Below are positions 6,216 to 14,659 of a stretch of 16,070 bases of DNA, piece by piece; position 1 is the first letter of the stretch; each line of letters starts with the position of its first letter. The DNA comes from Deltaproteobacteria bacterium (GTDB lineage Bacteria; Desulfobacterota; WTBG01): the NCBI GenBank assembly GCA_013139225.1, contig WTBG01000190.1, positions 1 to 16,070 on the forward strand, written 5' to 3'. Both the position numbers and the translations under genes were made by a program. The notes under the pieces were generated by a model, which had not been told where the DNA came from, did no database searches, and saw only the letters and a list, made by a program, of their open reading frames with translations.

Positions 6216-7466
6216 TTAAAGTGATATTTTTGATTTCCCAACTTTAATTCTTACTTCACCAATTGAACGCTCATCAGCACTCACAATGGTGAAAGTAATG
6301 TCCTGATATTTTACGATTTCTCCTGGCTTTGGAATATGACCAAATTTTTCCAGGAGGAATCCTCCAAGGGTTTCAAAATCCCCATCAGGTAGAGACAAAT
6401 GTAAGAGTTCATGGATCTGGTCTATTTCCATCCGTGCATTGATAATATATTTATTCCATCCGGTTCTGTGGTATAATCTTTGATCAATATCATATTCATC
6501 CTTGATTTCTCCCACTATTTCTTCCAGTATATCTTCTATGGTAATAATTCCTATAGTCCCACCATATTCATCCACTACAATTGCCAGGTGATTTCTCTTC
6601 TTTTGCATTTCAACCACCAGTTCATCGATGGGTTTTGATTCAGGTACAAAAAGTATAGTGCGGATAAGAGACTTGATAGACTGGTCATTGGGAGTGTTAA
6701 GGAGATCAAAACTGTTTACAATACCAATAATATTATCGATTCTCTCATTGTATACAGGTAGACGAGAATAACCCTTTTTTGAAATAATTGCAATAGCTTC
6801 CTTAACAGTATCCTTGTCTTCGACGGCCGAAACTTCAACAAAAGGGATCATTGCCTCTTTAACTGTCGTATGAGAAAAGTCAAAGAGTCGATTGATCATG
6901 TTTACTTCCCCTGTGGTTAAATCGCTTCCCTTTCTGCTCATCTTGAGAATAAGCTTTAACTCTTCACGGGTAACAAAAAGTGTTTCTTTGGATTTTTTGG
7001 CACCAGCGAGTAGGAATATGATGTTGGTTAATTTGTTCATGTAGATGACCAGAGGATAAAAGAGATAAGAAGCTAACCAGACAGGATAGGATACCCAAGG
7101 TGCAATCCTGGTGGCATTCTGTTGGAAAAAGGTCTTAGGAATAATTTCTCCGAAGATAAGCAAAAGAGGAGAAAGGATAAGGATGGAGTAGATTTCACCC
7201 TTTTCGCTAAGGAGAGAGATGAAGAGAGAAGTGATTAAAATAGTATTTGTTATTACAGAGAGGTTGGTACCGCAAAGAGTAGTAGCCAAAAGCCTTTCAC
7301 GGTTTTTGAGTAATTTTAATGTCATCTTTATTCTTGAGGGTGAGAGTTCAGGTGATTTTCTAATTTTTTTGGGATTGGCTGCTATAAGGGCTATTTCTGA
7401 ACCCGAGAAGAAGGCTTCTACAGCAAGGCATAAGAAGAAGATAATTATATAAAATGTAATATCCAT
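6216..7466 (-). CDS. CNNM/CBS/CorC-HlyC family membrane protein, 416 aa
   Basis: A full-length member of the family annotated as haemolysin-like TlyC or CorC/MpfA, whose better-studied relatives take part in magnesium or cobalt transport. The CNNM membrane domain (about 1-155) has FFSGSE at 19-24 and FGEIIPK at 105-111. A CBS pair occupies about 200-320 with YSRLPVY (233-239), DEYGG (299-303) and EDILEEIVGEI (311-321). The C-terminal CorC_HlyC domain (about 335-416) includes GGFLLEKFGHIPKPGE. The ATG at 7466 lies one base after the stop of the paralogous gene upstream (TAG T ATG), with an AGAGGA ribosome site inside that gene, so translation is coupled. The haemolysin name of the family should not be taken as function; ion transport or sensing at the inner membrane is more likely. 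Confidence 0.9.
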   Translation of the reverse strand: MDITFYIIIFFLCLAVEAFFSGSEIALIAANPKKIRKSPELSPSRIKMTLKLLKNRERLLATTLCGTNLSVITNTILITSLFISLLSEKGEIYSILILSPLLLIFGEIIPKTFFQQNATRIAPWVSYPVWLASYLFYPLVIYMNKLTNIIFLLAGAKKSKETLFVTREELKLILKMSRKGSDLTTGEVNMINRLFDFSHTTVKEAMIPFVEVSAVEDKDTVKEAIAIISKKGYSRLPVYNERIDNIIGIVNSFDLLNTPNDQSIKSLIRTILFVPESKPIDELVVEMQKKRNHLAIVVDEYGGTIGIITIEDILEEIVGEIKDEYDIDQRLYHRTGWNKYIINARMEIDQIHELLHLSLPDGDFETLGGFLLEKFGHIPKPGEIVKYQDITFTIVSADERSIGEVRIKVGKSKISL

Positions 7467-7467
7467 A

Positions 7468-8496
7468 CTAACTTTTCTTTTCCTCTTTCAGTTCATCATC
7501 AAATTCATCATAGATTTCACCAAACAGTTCTTCCAGCAAATCTTCCATGGTAACCAGCCCTATAACATTTCCATATTCGTTAACCACCAGTGCCAGGTGA
7601 ATCTTTTTCTCCTGAAATTCGTTGAGTATTTCTTGTATCTTTTTGCCTTTGGGCACAAAATATGGTTGGCGAAGGATACTAAACATATTGTTGTTCGTTA
7701 TATGTTGCTTGTCTCTTAAGGTGAGAAGATCCTTAGCGTTTAGTATACCGATGATATTGTTCTTCTCATGTTTGTAAATGGGCACACGTGAGAAATGGTT
7801 TTCATTTATTTCTTTGGTTATGTGGTTAATATCAGAGTCATGGGGAAGCGTAAACATGTCTGCACGGGGAGTCATTATGGAAGATACTATTGTGTCACCA
7901 AACTTAAGGATTTTGTGGATCATTTCACGCTCTTCCTTTTCAATAACACCCTCCTTATGTCCTACTTCAACAAGCTCTTTAAACTCTTCTTCAAAAAAGA
8001 TACTTTCCTTTTTTTCTTCATGTTTGCCCAAGAGAGAGACTATTCTGTCTACTAAGATTCTAATAACCCACCTGATGGGGAAAATCATACGTGCAAATAT
8101 GCTTATCGGTTTTGCAACCAATAGGGATGATTTTTCGCTGTAAGAAACCGCTATTGTTTTAGGAATGACCTCACCAAAAACAAGAATGAGAGGAGTCATA
8201 ATGGCTATTGCTAACCATTTTCCCTGATTGCCAAGAAAGGATATGCAAAGGGAGGCTGCTAATGCTGAAGCAGTAATATTGACAGATTCATTCCCTATAA
8301 GGATAGATATAAGTAAACGACGAGGTTTTTCTATAAGTTCCTGGATAAGATGAGCTTTGGGGTGATTGGATTCTTTAAGCTGGAAGAGTTTGATAGATCC
8401 CAGTGAGAATAGGGCAGTCTCTGAGCCGGAGAAAAAGGCAGAAAAGCAAAGGAGTATAAAGATAAGGATAATTTTAACTAGAATTAAAAATTCCAA
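7468..8496 (-). CDS. CNNM/CBS membrane protein lacking the CorC domain, 342 aa
   Basis: A tandem paralogue of the gene at 6216-7466. The CNNM domain has FFSGSE (21-26) and FGEVIPK (107-113) with about four membrane segments. The CBS pair contains MTPR (208-211), FSRVPIY (235-241), NEYG (306-309) and EDLLEELFGEIYDE (318-331). The protein ends about ten residues later in an acidic/basic tail, so the CorC_HlyC domain found in its partner is absent. The stop is genuine and followed at once by the next gene, so this looks like a natural domain loss rather than a frameshift. The start is a TTG at 8496; an in-frame stop lies five codons upstream and no better start exists, though no strong ribosome site is visible. 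The two paralogues may form a heteromer; that is inference. Confidence 0.88.
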   Translation of the reverse strand: MEFLILVKIILIFILLCFSAFFSGSETALFSLGSIKLFQLKESNHPKAHLIQELIEKPRRLLISILIGNESVNITASALAASLCISFLGNQGKWLAIAIMTPLILVFGEVIPKTIAVSYSEKSSLLVAKPISIFARMIFPIRWVIRILVDRIVSLLGKHEEKKESIFFEEEFKELVEVGHKEGVIEKEEREMIHKILKFGDTIVSSIMTPRADMFTLPHDSDINHITKEINENHFSRVPIYKHEKNNIIGILNAKDLLTLRDKQHITNNNMFSILRQPYFVPKGKKIQEILNEFQEKKIHLALVVNEYGNVIGLVTMEDLLEELFGEIYDEFDDELKEEKKS

Positions 8497-8522
8497 GGGT
8501 TGATGTAATTAAGTGTTTTCAG

Positions 8523-9548
8523 TTAAAATCTTGGTTTATTAGAAGAAGAAAAGTGATCATAGCCTTGATCATCTATGTGGTATAGCTTCTGGTTTTGATC
8601 TAAAACTACAAGTTTACCTGAAGAATTGATCTCCCCAATCTTACTGATAGGGACTTTAATTTTTTGACTTAATCCATAGATATCCTTTTCTTTAGTTTTT
8701 GGGGAGGTAAAAAGAAGTTCATAGTCTTCCCCACCTTTGAGGGCAAAATCTAGTTTGTTATGTTCTTGCTTGATCTGGAATTGCTTAAAATCATTTGACA
8801 GAGGGATTTGGGATGTCCAGACAGTTGCACCCACCTTATTCAGGGTGAGAATTTGCTTCAAGTCTGCAAGGAGACCGTCACTTATGTCAATCATGGCAGA
8901 AGCAAGATGGTTTTCAGCGATAACTTTTCCTTCTTCGATTCTGGGGTAAGGAGATATGTGCCTTAAGGTTAGAGTATTTATAGATAAAGTTTGATTTAAA
9001 TTATTGTCTATTTCCAGAGCAAAAAAGCCGAGAGCAGAGTCTCCTAATGTACCTGTTACGAAAATAGAATCGCCCACTTGTGTCCCACTGCGTTTGAGAA
9101 TGTGGTTAGGATCTACTTCTCCAAGCAGGGTAATATCGATCATCAATTTATCAGGCGAGGCGTTTGTATCTCCTCCAACAAGCTGGGTGTTAAATTCACC
9201 TGCCATTTCCATGATGCCGCGATAAAGGTCATCAATAAATTCTACAGAGATATGAGATGGTATTGCCAGGGATACTAAAAAGAAGCGGGGAGTACCTCCC
9301 ATGGCAGCAATGTCGCTTAAGTTGACTGCCAGTGATTTTCTTCCAAGGTGATAGCTGTCAGTGAGGCTGAGATTGAAATGGATATCCTCTAGCAAGAGGT
9401 CACAGGTTGCAAGAAGAATCTTTTGTTCAGAAATCTTCAGTGCTGCGGCATCTTCACCCATGCCAGAGATAACAGTGGGATGGGATGATTGATAATTATC
9501 GGCGATCCTTTGAATAAGTCCAAATTCACCTATTTCTTTGATGTCCAC
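8523..9548 (-). CDS. thiL: ThiL, thiamine-monophosphate kinase, 341 aa
   Basis: ThiL phosphorylates thiamine monophosphate with ATP to give thiamine diphosphate, the last step of cofactor synthesis in the cytoplasm. The family motifs are all present: GEDAA (31-35), the D50 block CDLLLEDIHF, KSLAVNLSDIAAMGG (71-85), GGDTN (125-129), DISDGL (221-226) and GGEDYELLFT (272-281). The fold is that of the PurM/SelD ATP-dependent family. The GTG start at 9548 follows the lon stop directly (TAG then GTG), with a purine-rich site inside the lon end, so translation is probably coupled to lon. No other thiamine gene is in the window. The lysine/asparagine-rich C-terminus after residue 320 is not conserved in style. 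Confidence 0.96.
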   Translation of the reverse strand: MDIKEIGEFGLIQRIADNYQSSHPTVISGMGEDAAALKISEQKILLATCDLLLEDIHFNLSLTDSYHLGRKSLAVNLSDIAAMGGTPRFFLVSLAIPSHISVEFIDDLYRGIMEMAGEFNTQLVGGDTNASPDKLMIDITLLGEVDPNHILKRSGTQVGDSIFVTGTLGDSALGFFALEIDNNLNQTLSINTLTLRHISPYPRIEEGKVIAENHLASAMIDISDGLLADLKQILTLNKVGATVWTSQIPLSNDFKQFQIKQEHNKLDFALKGGEDYELLFTSPKTKEKDIYGLSQKIKVPISKIGEINSSGKLVVLDQNQKLYHIDDQGYDHFSSSNKPRF

Positions 9549-11924
9549 CTATCTCTTCTTTTTAGTGGTTTTTTTTCTTTTGCTATTTGACAAGGTGTTT
9601 TGGAGGACATCGTCCATAGTACGGACAAATACAAAATTCAGTTGCTTTTTGATATTTTGGGGTATTTCTTCAAGATCTTTTTTATTTCTTTCTGGGACAA
9701 TAATAGTTTTTATCTTCGCCCGTATAGCTCCCAGGGACTTTTCTTTCAGACCTCCAACAGGGAGAATTCTTCCTCTCAAAGTAATTTCCCCCGTCATCGC
9801 CACACCTTTTTTTACAGGTGTTTTGGTTAATGCAGAAATTACTGCTGTAGCCATGGTTACACCTGCTGATGGTCCATCTTTGGGAATGGCACCAGCTGGT
9901 ACGTGAATGTGTAGATCTAATTTCTCGTAAAAATCAGGACTTATGTGTAGTTCCTTTGCTTTAGAACGGGCATATGTTAAAGCCGCCTGTGCTGATTCCT
10001 TCATGACATCACCCAAATGTCCTGTTAATGTAAGATTCCCTTTGCCTTTCATTGTAGAAGCTTCTACATACAGAACTTCTCCACCCGACTGGGTCCAGGC
10101 AAGTCCGGTTGCAACCCCGATTTGACTGATTTCTTGTTCTCCTTCAGGTAGATATTTAGGCACGCCTAAATATCTGTGGAGATTATCGATAGTTACCCGA
10201 TGACTTTTGTGCTTGTTTTCTGCAATGCTTCTTGCAACTTTTCTAAAAATGGAGGCGATTTCCCGTTCCAGGTTTCTCAAACCTGATTCCTGAGTGTAAT
10301 GAGAAATAGTCATAAGAATGGCTTTGTCAGTAATCTTCACGTTTTCTTTGGTAATACCATTTTCTTCTAGCTGGCGGGGAATCAGAAATTTTTTGGCAAT
10401 CATCATTTTTTCTTCATCAGTATATCCTGAAATGTTGATAATTTCCATCCGATCTTTTAGAGCAGATAGGATGGGATCAACCAGATTAGCAGTGGTAATA
10501 AACATAACATTAGAGAGATTAAAAGGAAGATTGAGGTAATGGTCACTGAAGGAAAAGTTTTGTTCTGGATCTAGTACCTCTAAAAGTGCGGCTGAAGGAT
10601 CTCCCCGAAAATCAGCACCCACTTTGTCTATTTCATCCATCATAAAAATTGGATTATTACTACCTGCCTGTTTTATCCCTTGAATAATTCTACCCGGCAG
10701 GGCCCCAATGTATGTTCTGCGATGTCCTCTGATTTCGGCCTCATCACGAATACCCCCCAGGGAAATTCTGTTAAATTTTCTTCCCAAAGCCCGTGCAATC
10801 GATTTGCCTAAAGAAGTTTTACCAACTCCAGGAGGGCCAACAAAGCAGAGGATAGGTCCTTTCATCTTTTTCTTCAATTTTCTCACTGCAAGGTATTCTA
10901 ATATTCTCTCTTTTACTTTTTCCAAGTTGTAGTGATCTTCATCCAGGACCTTTTTTGCCTTTTTAATATCAAGGTTATCCTTAGTGCTTTTACTCCAGGG
11001 GATTTCCACCAACCAGTCTAAATAAGTTCTGACGATAGAGGCTTCAGCCGCATCAGTATGCATCTGTTCAAGTCTTTCCAACTGTTTTCTTGCCTCCTTT
11101 TCAACATCGGGAGGCATTTTTGCTGCCTTTATTTTTTGGGAAAATTCACTTATCTCAGCAGTTTTTTCATCGATATCACCCAGTTCTGCTTTTATAGCCT
11201 TTAGTTGCTCTCTCAAAAAGTATTCTCTTTGAGTCTTGGTCATCTCATCTTTGGCTTGAGACTGGATTTTGGCTTGCATGGTGGAAACTTCAAGTTCCTT
11301 AGAAAGGTGTTCATTAACCTTTTCAAGTCTTTCAAAAGGATTAATTGTTTCCAATATCTGTTGAGATTCTGAGATTTTTAACCTCAAGTTAGAGGCAACA
11401 AGGTCAGCTAGCCTGCCAGGTTCATTTACACTATCCAAAATTTCGATGACCTCTGTAGAAATGAGACCTTTGAGTGATAAGATTTTTTCACATTGTTCTT
11501 TCACATTTCTCATGAGCGCTTCAAATTCTGAAGAAATTTCTTTAATGACAGGGTCTGGAATTTGTTCAATTCGAACTTGAAAGTAAGGTTCCTGACTCAC
11601 ATATTCTTTAATTCGTGATTTAACCAGGCCTTGTATGAGGATTTTAACCCTTCCATCGGGGAGCTTGAACTTTTTCATAATCATAGCCGCAGTTCCAATA
11701 ACATATATATCATCAGGCTTTGGGCTATCATTGTTAGGATCTTTTTGAGTAACAAGGAGAATTAGGCGATCTTTATCTAGAGCCTCATCAACGGCATTGA
11801 TGGACGACTCTCTTCCCACATATAAAGGTAAGAACATATGATTGAAGATAACAATATCTCTTACAGGCAGTAGGGGTATGATTTCAGGTATTTCGATGGG
11901 TTCTTTCCCTTCACTGTATACCAT
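9549..11924 (-). CDS. lon: LonA, ATP-dependent serine protease, 791 aa
   Basis: Lon unfolds and degrades damaged and regulatory proteins in the cytoplasm as a ring of AAA+ protease subunits. The N-terminal substrate-binding domain begins with the family motif LLPVRDIVIFNHMFLPL. The Walker A GPPGVGKT is at 363-370, Walker B ends in MMDEID, and the protease domain has the Ser-Lys dyad: Ser686 in KDGPSAGVT and Lys729 in GGLKEK. The length is close to E. coli Lon (784 residues), and the C-terminal tail is lysine-rich. GAGGTGG lies eight bases upstream of ATG 11924. It is the first gene of the minus-strand array, with a good sigma70-type promoter at 11986-12015. I see no CIRCE element (TTAGCACTC inverted) or clear sigma32 site, so heat control through HrcA is not supported. 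Confidence 0.97.
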   Translation of the reverse strand: MVYSEGKEPIEIPEIIPLLPVRDIVIFNHMFLPLYVGRESSINAVDEALDKDRLILLVTQKDPNNDSPKPDDIYVIGTAAMIMKKFKLPDGRVKILIQGLVKSRIKEYVSQEPYFQVRIEQIPDPVIKEISSEFEALMRNVKEQCEKILSLKGLISTEVIEILDSVNEPGRLADLVASNLRLKISESQQILETINPFERLEKVNEHLSKELEVSTMQAKIQSQAKDEMTKTQREYFLREQLKAIKAELGDIDEKTAEISEFSQKIKAAKMPPDVEKEARKQLERLEQMHTDAAEASIVRTYLDWLVEIPWSKSTKDNLDIKKAKKVLDEDHYNLEKVKERILEYLAVRKLKKKMKGPILCFVGPPGVGKTSLGKSIARALGRKFNRISLGGIRDEAEIRGHRRTYIGALPGRIIQGIKQAGSNNPIFMMDEIDKVGADFRGDPSAALLEVLDPEQNFSFSDHYLNLPFNLSNVMFITTANLVDPILSALKDRMEIINISGYTDEEKMMIAKKFLIPRQLEENGITKENVKITDKAILMTISHYTQESGLRNLEREIASIFRKVARSIAENKHKSHRVTIDNLHRYLGVPKYLPEGEQEISQIGVATGLAWTQSGGEVLYVEASTMKGKGNLTLTGHLGDVMKESAQAALTYARSKAKELHISPDFYEKLDLHIHVPAGAIPKDGPSAGVTMATAVISALTKTPVKKGVAMTGEITLRGRILPVGGLKEKSLGAIRAKIKTIIVPERNKKDLEEIPQNIKKQLNFVFVRTMDDVLQNTLSNSKRKKTTKKKR

Positions 11925-11985
11925 AGCGTTTCCACCTCAGCTTTAGAAATTTGCAAATAATAAGCAGATGAAACTATTCACCTAA

Positions 11986-12015
11986 TATATAGCATTATTT
12001 TTATATAAGGGTCAA
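11986..12015 (-). promoter_or_regulatory. Predicted sigma70-type promoter of lon
   Basis: On the minus strand TTGACC (12015-12010) is followed after 18 bases by TATATA (11991-11986). Transcription would start near 11979, giving a leader of about 55 bases before the lon ATG. The spacer is AT-rich. A one- or two-base shift of the -10 box (to TATATT) is also possible. Confidence 0.6.
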
Positions 12016-12068
12016 GATATAATAATCTTACCATTCTTGAAAGATGTTTCTTGATTATATGTTTTTGT

Positions 12069-12146
12069 GGTAGCCGCAACCTTTGGGCTGCGAGACAGGT
12101 TAGAATTATTACATTTTCTAAACGCAAGCTAAAGCTTGCGGCTACC
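12069..12146. repeat. Two-armed palindromic repeat (REP/MITE-like)
   Basis: GGTAGCCGCA (12069-12078) is an exact inverted copy of TGCGGCTACC (12137-12146). Each arm is also a hairpin: the right arm, CGCAAGCT AA AGCTTGCG (12123-12140), is a perfect 8-base stem, while the left arm (12075-12092, CGCAACC...GGGCTGCG) is imperfect. The result is a two-horned structure of about 78 bases. It resembles dispersed repeats built around GTAGCCGCAGGCT seen in many metagenomic genomes. No transposase is nearby. Confidence 0.7.
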
Positions 12147-12273
12147 ATTTTCTATTGTGACACATCCTCTTAGGAAAAGGGGGTAGAGGGGATTTGATAT
12201 GTTTACTTTAATAGGACGTGTTTTGAAAATACTATCGACTTATACAATTATGAACTTTACTTATTTTTAAATT

Positions 12274-12302
12274 TTGTTTAATATTTACAGAAGGTTTAGA
12301 AT
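12274..12302 (+). promoter_or_regulatory. Candidate promoter for the glycosyltransferase cassette
   Basis: TTGTTT (12274-12279), a 17-base spacer and TAGAAT (12297-12302) match the sigma70 layout and lie 108 bases upstream of the GT2 start. The region is AT-rich, so chance matches are likely. Upstream TTGAAA sequence near 12222 is an alternative. Confidence 0.35.
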
Positions 12303-12328
12303 CTACCTTATTAAAATTGAAACAATCC

Positions 12329-12356
12329 AGTATCTAGAATCTAGTATCCAGAATCA
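12329..12356. repeat. Two-copy 14-base tandem repeat
   Basis: AGTATCTAGAATCT (12329-12342) is followed directly by AGTATCCAGAATCA (12343-12356), 12 of 14 positions identical. A partial third unit (AATCC at 12324-12328) may precede it. It lies about 50 bases upstream of the GT2 gene, downstream of the candidate promoter. Confidence 0.55.
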
Positions 12357-12409
12357 AGCTGTATCTCATTCACTCAGATTACTATGTTAAATAATTGAGG
12401 GAGGCATTA

Positions 12410-13096
12410 ATGAATAAGGCAGAGTCAAAGATATCTATTGTTATACCTACTCTAGACGAAGAAGATACGATAGCTGAAATTATTGAGGGATGCAAGCCTT
12501 ATGGTGATGAGATTTTAGTGGTTGATGGTCACTCTCGAGATAGGACGAGGGAAGTTGCTGAAAATCTGGGGGTGAAAGTTATTCTGGATAACAAAAAAGG
12601 GAAAGGGGAAGCACTCCGGCATGTTGTAAATTTCGTTAATGGCAATATCATTGTCTTTATCGATGCTGATGGTTCTCATGATCCAAAGGATATACCTAAA
12701 CTGGTGGAGCCCATAATAAAAGATGAGGCAGACCATGTCTCTGGGTCACGACTCATTGGAGGCTCCAGTGAACTTCATGGTGGTTTTGATGAGTGTTTTC
12801 GTTTGATGGGCAGTTCCTTCATTACCGCTTGCATCAACTGGAGGTTTAAAGTAAAGCTTAGTGAAAGCCAGAATGGCTTTCGTGCCATTAAAACTGATAT
12901 CATTAAACAGTTGGGACTCGAAGAAAATATTACTACTATTGAACAGGAAATGATCATGAAGACCCTGAAGAATGGTTTCAGGATGGCGGAAGTTCCCAGT
13001 CATGAATATGAAAGAAAGAAGGGGTATTCTAAGATTAGCCTTAAAAAAGTTTGGTTTAGATATGTATACACTCTGGTGAAATACCTGTTTTTCTAA
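12410..13096 (+). CDS. GT2 glycosyltransferase, dolichol/polyprenyl-phosphate sugar synthase-like, 228 aa
   Basis: A single-domain GT-A enzyme of family 2. The nucleotide-sugar-binding strand SIVIPTLDEEDTIAEII lies at 9-25, VVDGHSRDRT at 37-46, and the metal-binding DxD is D85-A86-D87 in IDADGSHDPKDI. The later GSRL block and QNGFRAI segment are typical of the branch that transfers a sugar from a nucleotide to dolichyl or undecaprenyl phosphate. No C-terminal membrane helices are present, so it resembles the soluble DPM1 type working at the inner face of the membrane. ATG 12410 is preferred over the TTG at 12395 because GAGGGAGG (12397-12404) sits just ahead. Its stop codon directly touches the ATG of the GT-C gene, implying coupling. 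Sugar and acceptor are not known; a bare GT2 with another lipid acceptor is the main alternative. Confidence 0.87.
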   Translation: MNKAESKISIVIPTLDEEDTIAEIIEGCKPYGDEILVVDGHSRDRTREVAENLGVKVILDNKKGKGEALRHVVNFVNGNIIVFIDADGSHDPKDIPKLVEPIIKDEADHVSGSRLIGGSSELHGGFDECFRLMGSSFITACINWRFKVKLSESQNGFRAIKTDIIKQLGLEENITTIEQEMIMKTLKNGFRMAEVPSHEYERKKGYSKISLKKVWFRYVYTLVKYLFF

Positions 13097-14659
13097 ATGA
13101 ATAGGAAATGGATCAACATCACCTATATTCTGTTTTTTGCGCTGTTCCTCCGACTACTGTTTTTTGTTGGATTTGCATTAGGAGATGATCCTAACTACGC
13201 AGACCGTGTATATGCTATTATTGAAGGTCATTATCCCTCACTTTGCAAAACTTGTGTTTTTGCCTTCCGACCGATTCTACTCTTTTTTACTGCGTTACCG
13301 CTTAAATACTTTGGATGGTCTGAGTTTAGTTTTATTCTCCCAGTTCTTTTGTCCTCTCTCATTTCAATTTACCTTATCTATGCATTGGGGAAATTGTTGT
13401 TTGACCAAAGAACAGGACTCTTAGCTGCTTTCTGCTTGGCAATATTCCCATTAAATATAGTGCATGCCACAACTATGAGCAATGATATTATGCTCAGTAT
13501 GTTAATGGCTTTATCAATGCTCCTTTTTCTAAAAGGTCTTGAGGAGCATGGAAAGAAAACCGTAGTCTATCTTACACTTTCAGGGTTTGTTCTGGGTGTT
13601 TCAGTTGGTGTAAAGATTAATGCTTTGCCTGTAGTAGGACTATTCATTCTGATAGCTCTTTTAAATAGGTGGCAGAAAAAGGAATTTAGATATGAGGTGG
13701 TCTTTTTTTTGTTATCGTGGCTGATAGTTCAAGCATTGTTCTCGATTGCATACTACATTAAAACGGGTGATTTTTTGGCCCATATTCATGCAGAGATAAA
13801 TTTCGACAAAGAATACAACCCATCTAGTTTCATTAATAAAACCTGCTATTTGAAAGATGCATTGCTCTACTACCCCAAACATATGTTATCTATCGTAAGT
13901 GAAGGTCATCCAGGCTACACATTCTATCCCTATGGATTCTTTTATCCAGTTTTTTTGCTGGCAATAGTTTTTTTTCTGTTTAGGCGAGAAAAAAAAGTAG
14001 TTATTCCTCTTATCTGGTTTTCTTATTTGTTTTTGATGATGGAATTTACCCCTTTGAAACTTTCACCTTACTATCAGCCAATCCATCGGTTGATTAGATT
14101 TTTGTCAATTGCCAGTATTCCTGCATTGCTTGTAACAGCCTATTTCTTTAAAAAGTTATTTGAGGGCAGAATATTAGCTAAACTCGTTTTTCTGCTACTC
14201 ATTATAGGATTGTTTGTGACCTCACTCCATCAGGCTTATCGAAAAAGTTATTTCTACAGGGATTGTATGTCAGACGGAAGGAAAGCTTATGACTTGATTA
14301 AACATATGCCTTGCAAACAAGTAATTACTGATTGGGAAATGAAAAAAGTGCTTTTGTTCTACAGGAAATTAGATAATAATAAAATCAAGGTTAAGAGCTT
14401 TGAACGTGATAGGATTCAATTCCTCGATGGTTCCATCGTTATCTTGGGAGGGGCAAGAAGACCTGATATGTATCCTGGTTATCCAACTGAGTTTGTAAAG
14501 TCAACGCCCCCAAAAAGTAATTGGGTTGAGATTTATGAGGTAAAGGGGAAAGAAGAAATGTGGAGAGAAAGGAATCTGGTTATATACAAGATTGTTAGTA
14601 AGAGAAAAGGCTTGTATGAACGTCAAATGGGGAAAAAGGATAGGATGGTGTTAATGTGA
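13097..14659 (+). CDS. Membrane GT-C glycosyltransferase, PMT/ArnT-like (family 39 type), 520 aa
   Basis: A polytopic protein with about 11-12 predicted helices in residues 8-380 and a soluble C-terminal part of about 140 residues. The first loop after helix 1 holds D30-D31 in LGDDPNYADR, the acidic motif that forms the catalytic site of GT-C enzymes such as PMT and ArnT, preceded by the characteristic Arg19 in helix 1. A second acidic site, SNDIMLSML, lies near residues 128-136. Such enzymes transfer a sugar from a polyprenyl-phosphate donor to a protein or lipid on the outer face of the cytoplasmic membrane. The start abuts the GT2 stop (TAAATG). The GT2 neighbour is the plausible source of the donor lipid. 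The acceptor is unknown and the soluble tail is unlike that of ArnT. Confidence 0.82.
   Translation: MNRKWINITYILFFALFLRLLFFVGFALGDDPNYADRVYAIIEGHYPSLCKTCVFAFRPILLFFTALPLKYFGWSEFSFILPVLLSSLISIYLIYALGKLLFDQRTGLLAAFCLAIFPLNIVHATTMSNDIMLSMLMALSMLLFLKGLEEHGKKTVVYLTLSGFVLGVSVGVKINALPVVGLFILIALLNRWQKKEFRYEVVFFLLSWLIVQALFSIAYYIKTGDFLAHIHAEINFDKEYNPSSFINKTCYLKDALLYYPKHMLSIVSEGHPGYTFYPYGFFYPVFLLAIVFFLFRREKKVVIPLIWFSYLFLMMEFTPLKLSPYYQPIHRLIRFLSIASIPALLVTAYFFKKLFEGRILAKLVFLLLIIGLFVTSLHQAYRKSYFYRDCMSDGRKAYDLIKHMPCKQVITDWEMKKVLLFYRKLDNNKIKVKSFERDRIQFLDGSIVILGGARRPDMYPGYPTEFVKSTPPKSNWVEIYEVKGKEEMWRERNLVIYKIVSKRKGLYERQMGKKDRMVLM

Larger units (their letters stand above)
11925..12409. other. Divergent intergenic region between lon and the glycosyltransferase cassette
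   Basis: These 485 bases carry no gene. In order they hold the lon leader and promoter (about 11925-12015), a two-armed palindromic repeat (12069-12146), a purine-rich stretch with AAAAGGGGGTAGAGGGGA (about 12175-12192), AT-rich sequence with a candidate promoter for the plus-strand cassette, a short tandem repeat (12329-12356), and the ribosome site GAGGGAGG at 12397-12404 just before ATG 12410. Confidence 0.8.

Noticed and set aside
9538..9906. Plus-strand open frame of 122 codons opposite the lon protease domain
   Set aside because: Antisense to the catalytic Ser686 and Lys729 region of Lon; the hydrophobic translation reflects the lysine-rich Lon codons read backwards.
11925..12060. Possible heat-shock operator (CIRCE) upstream of lon
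   Set aside because: No TTAGCACTC/GAGTGCTAA inverted pair is present; only a sigma70-like promoter is visible.
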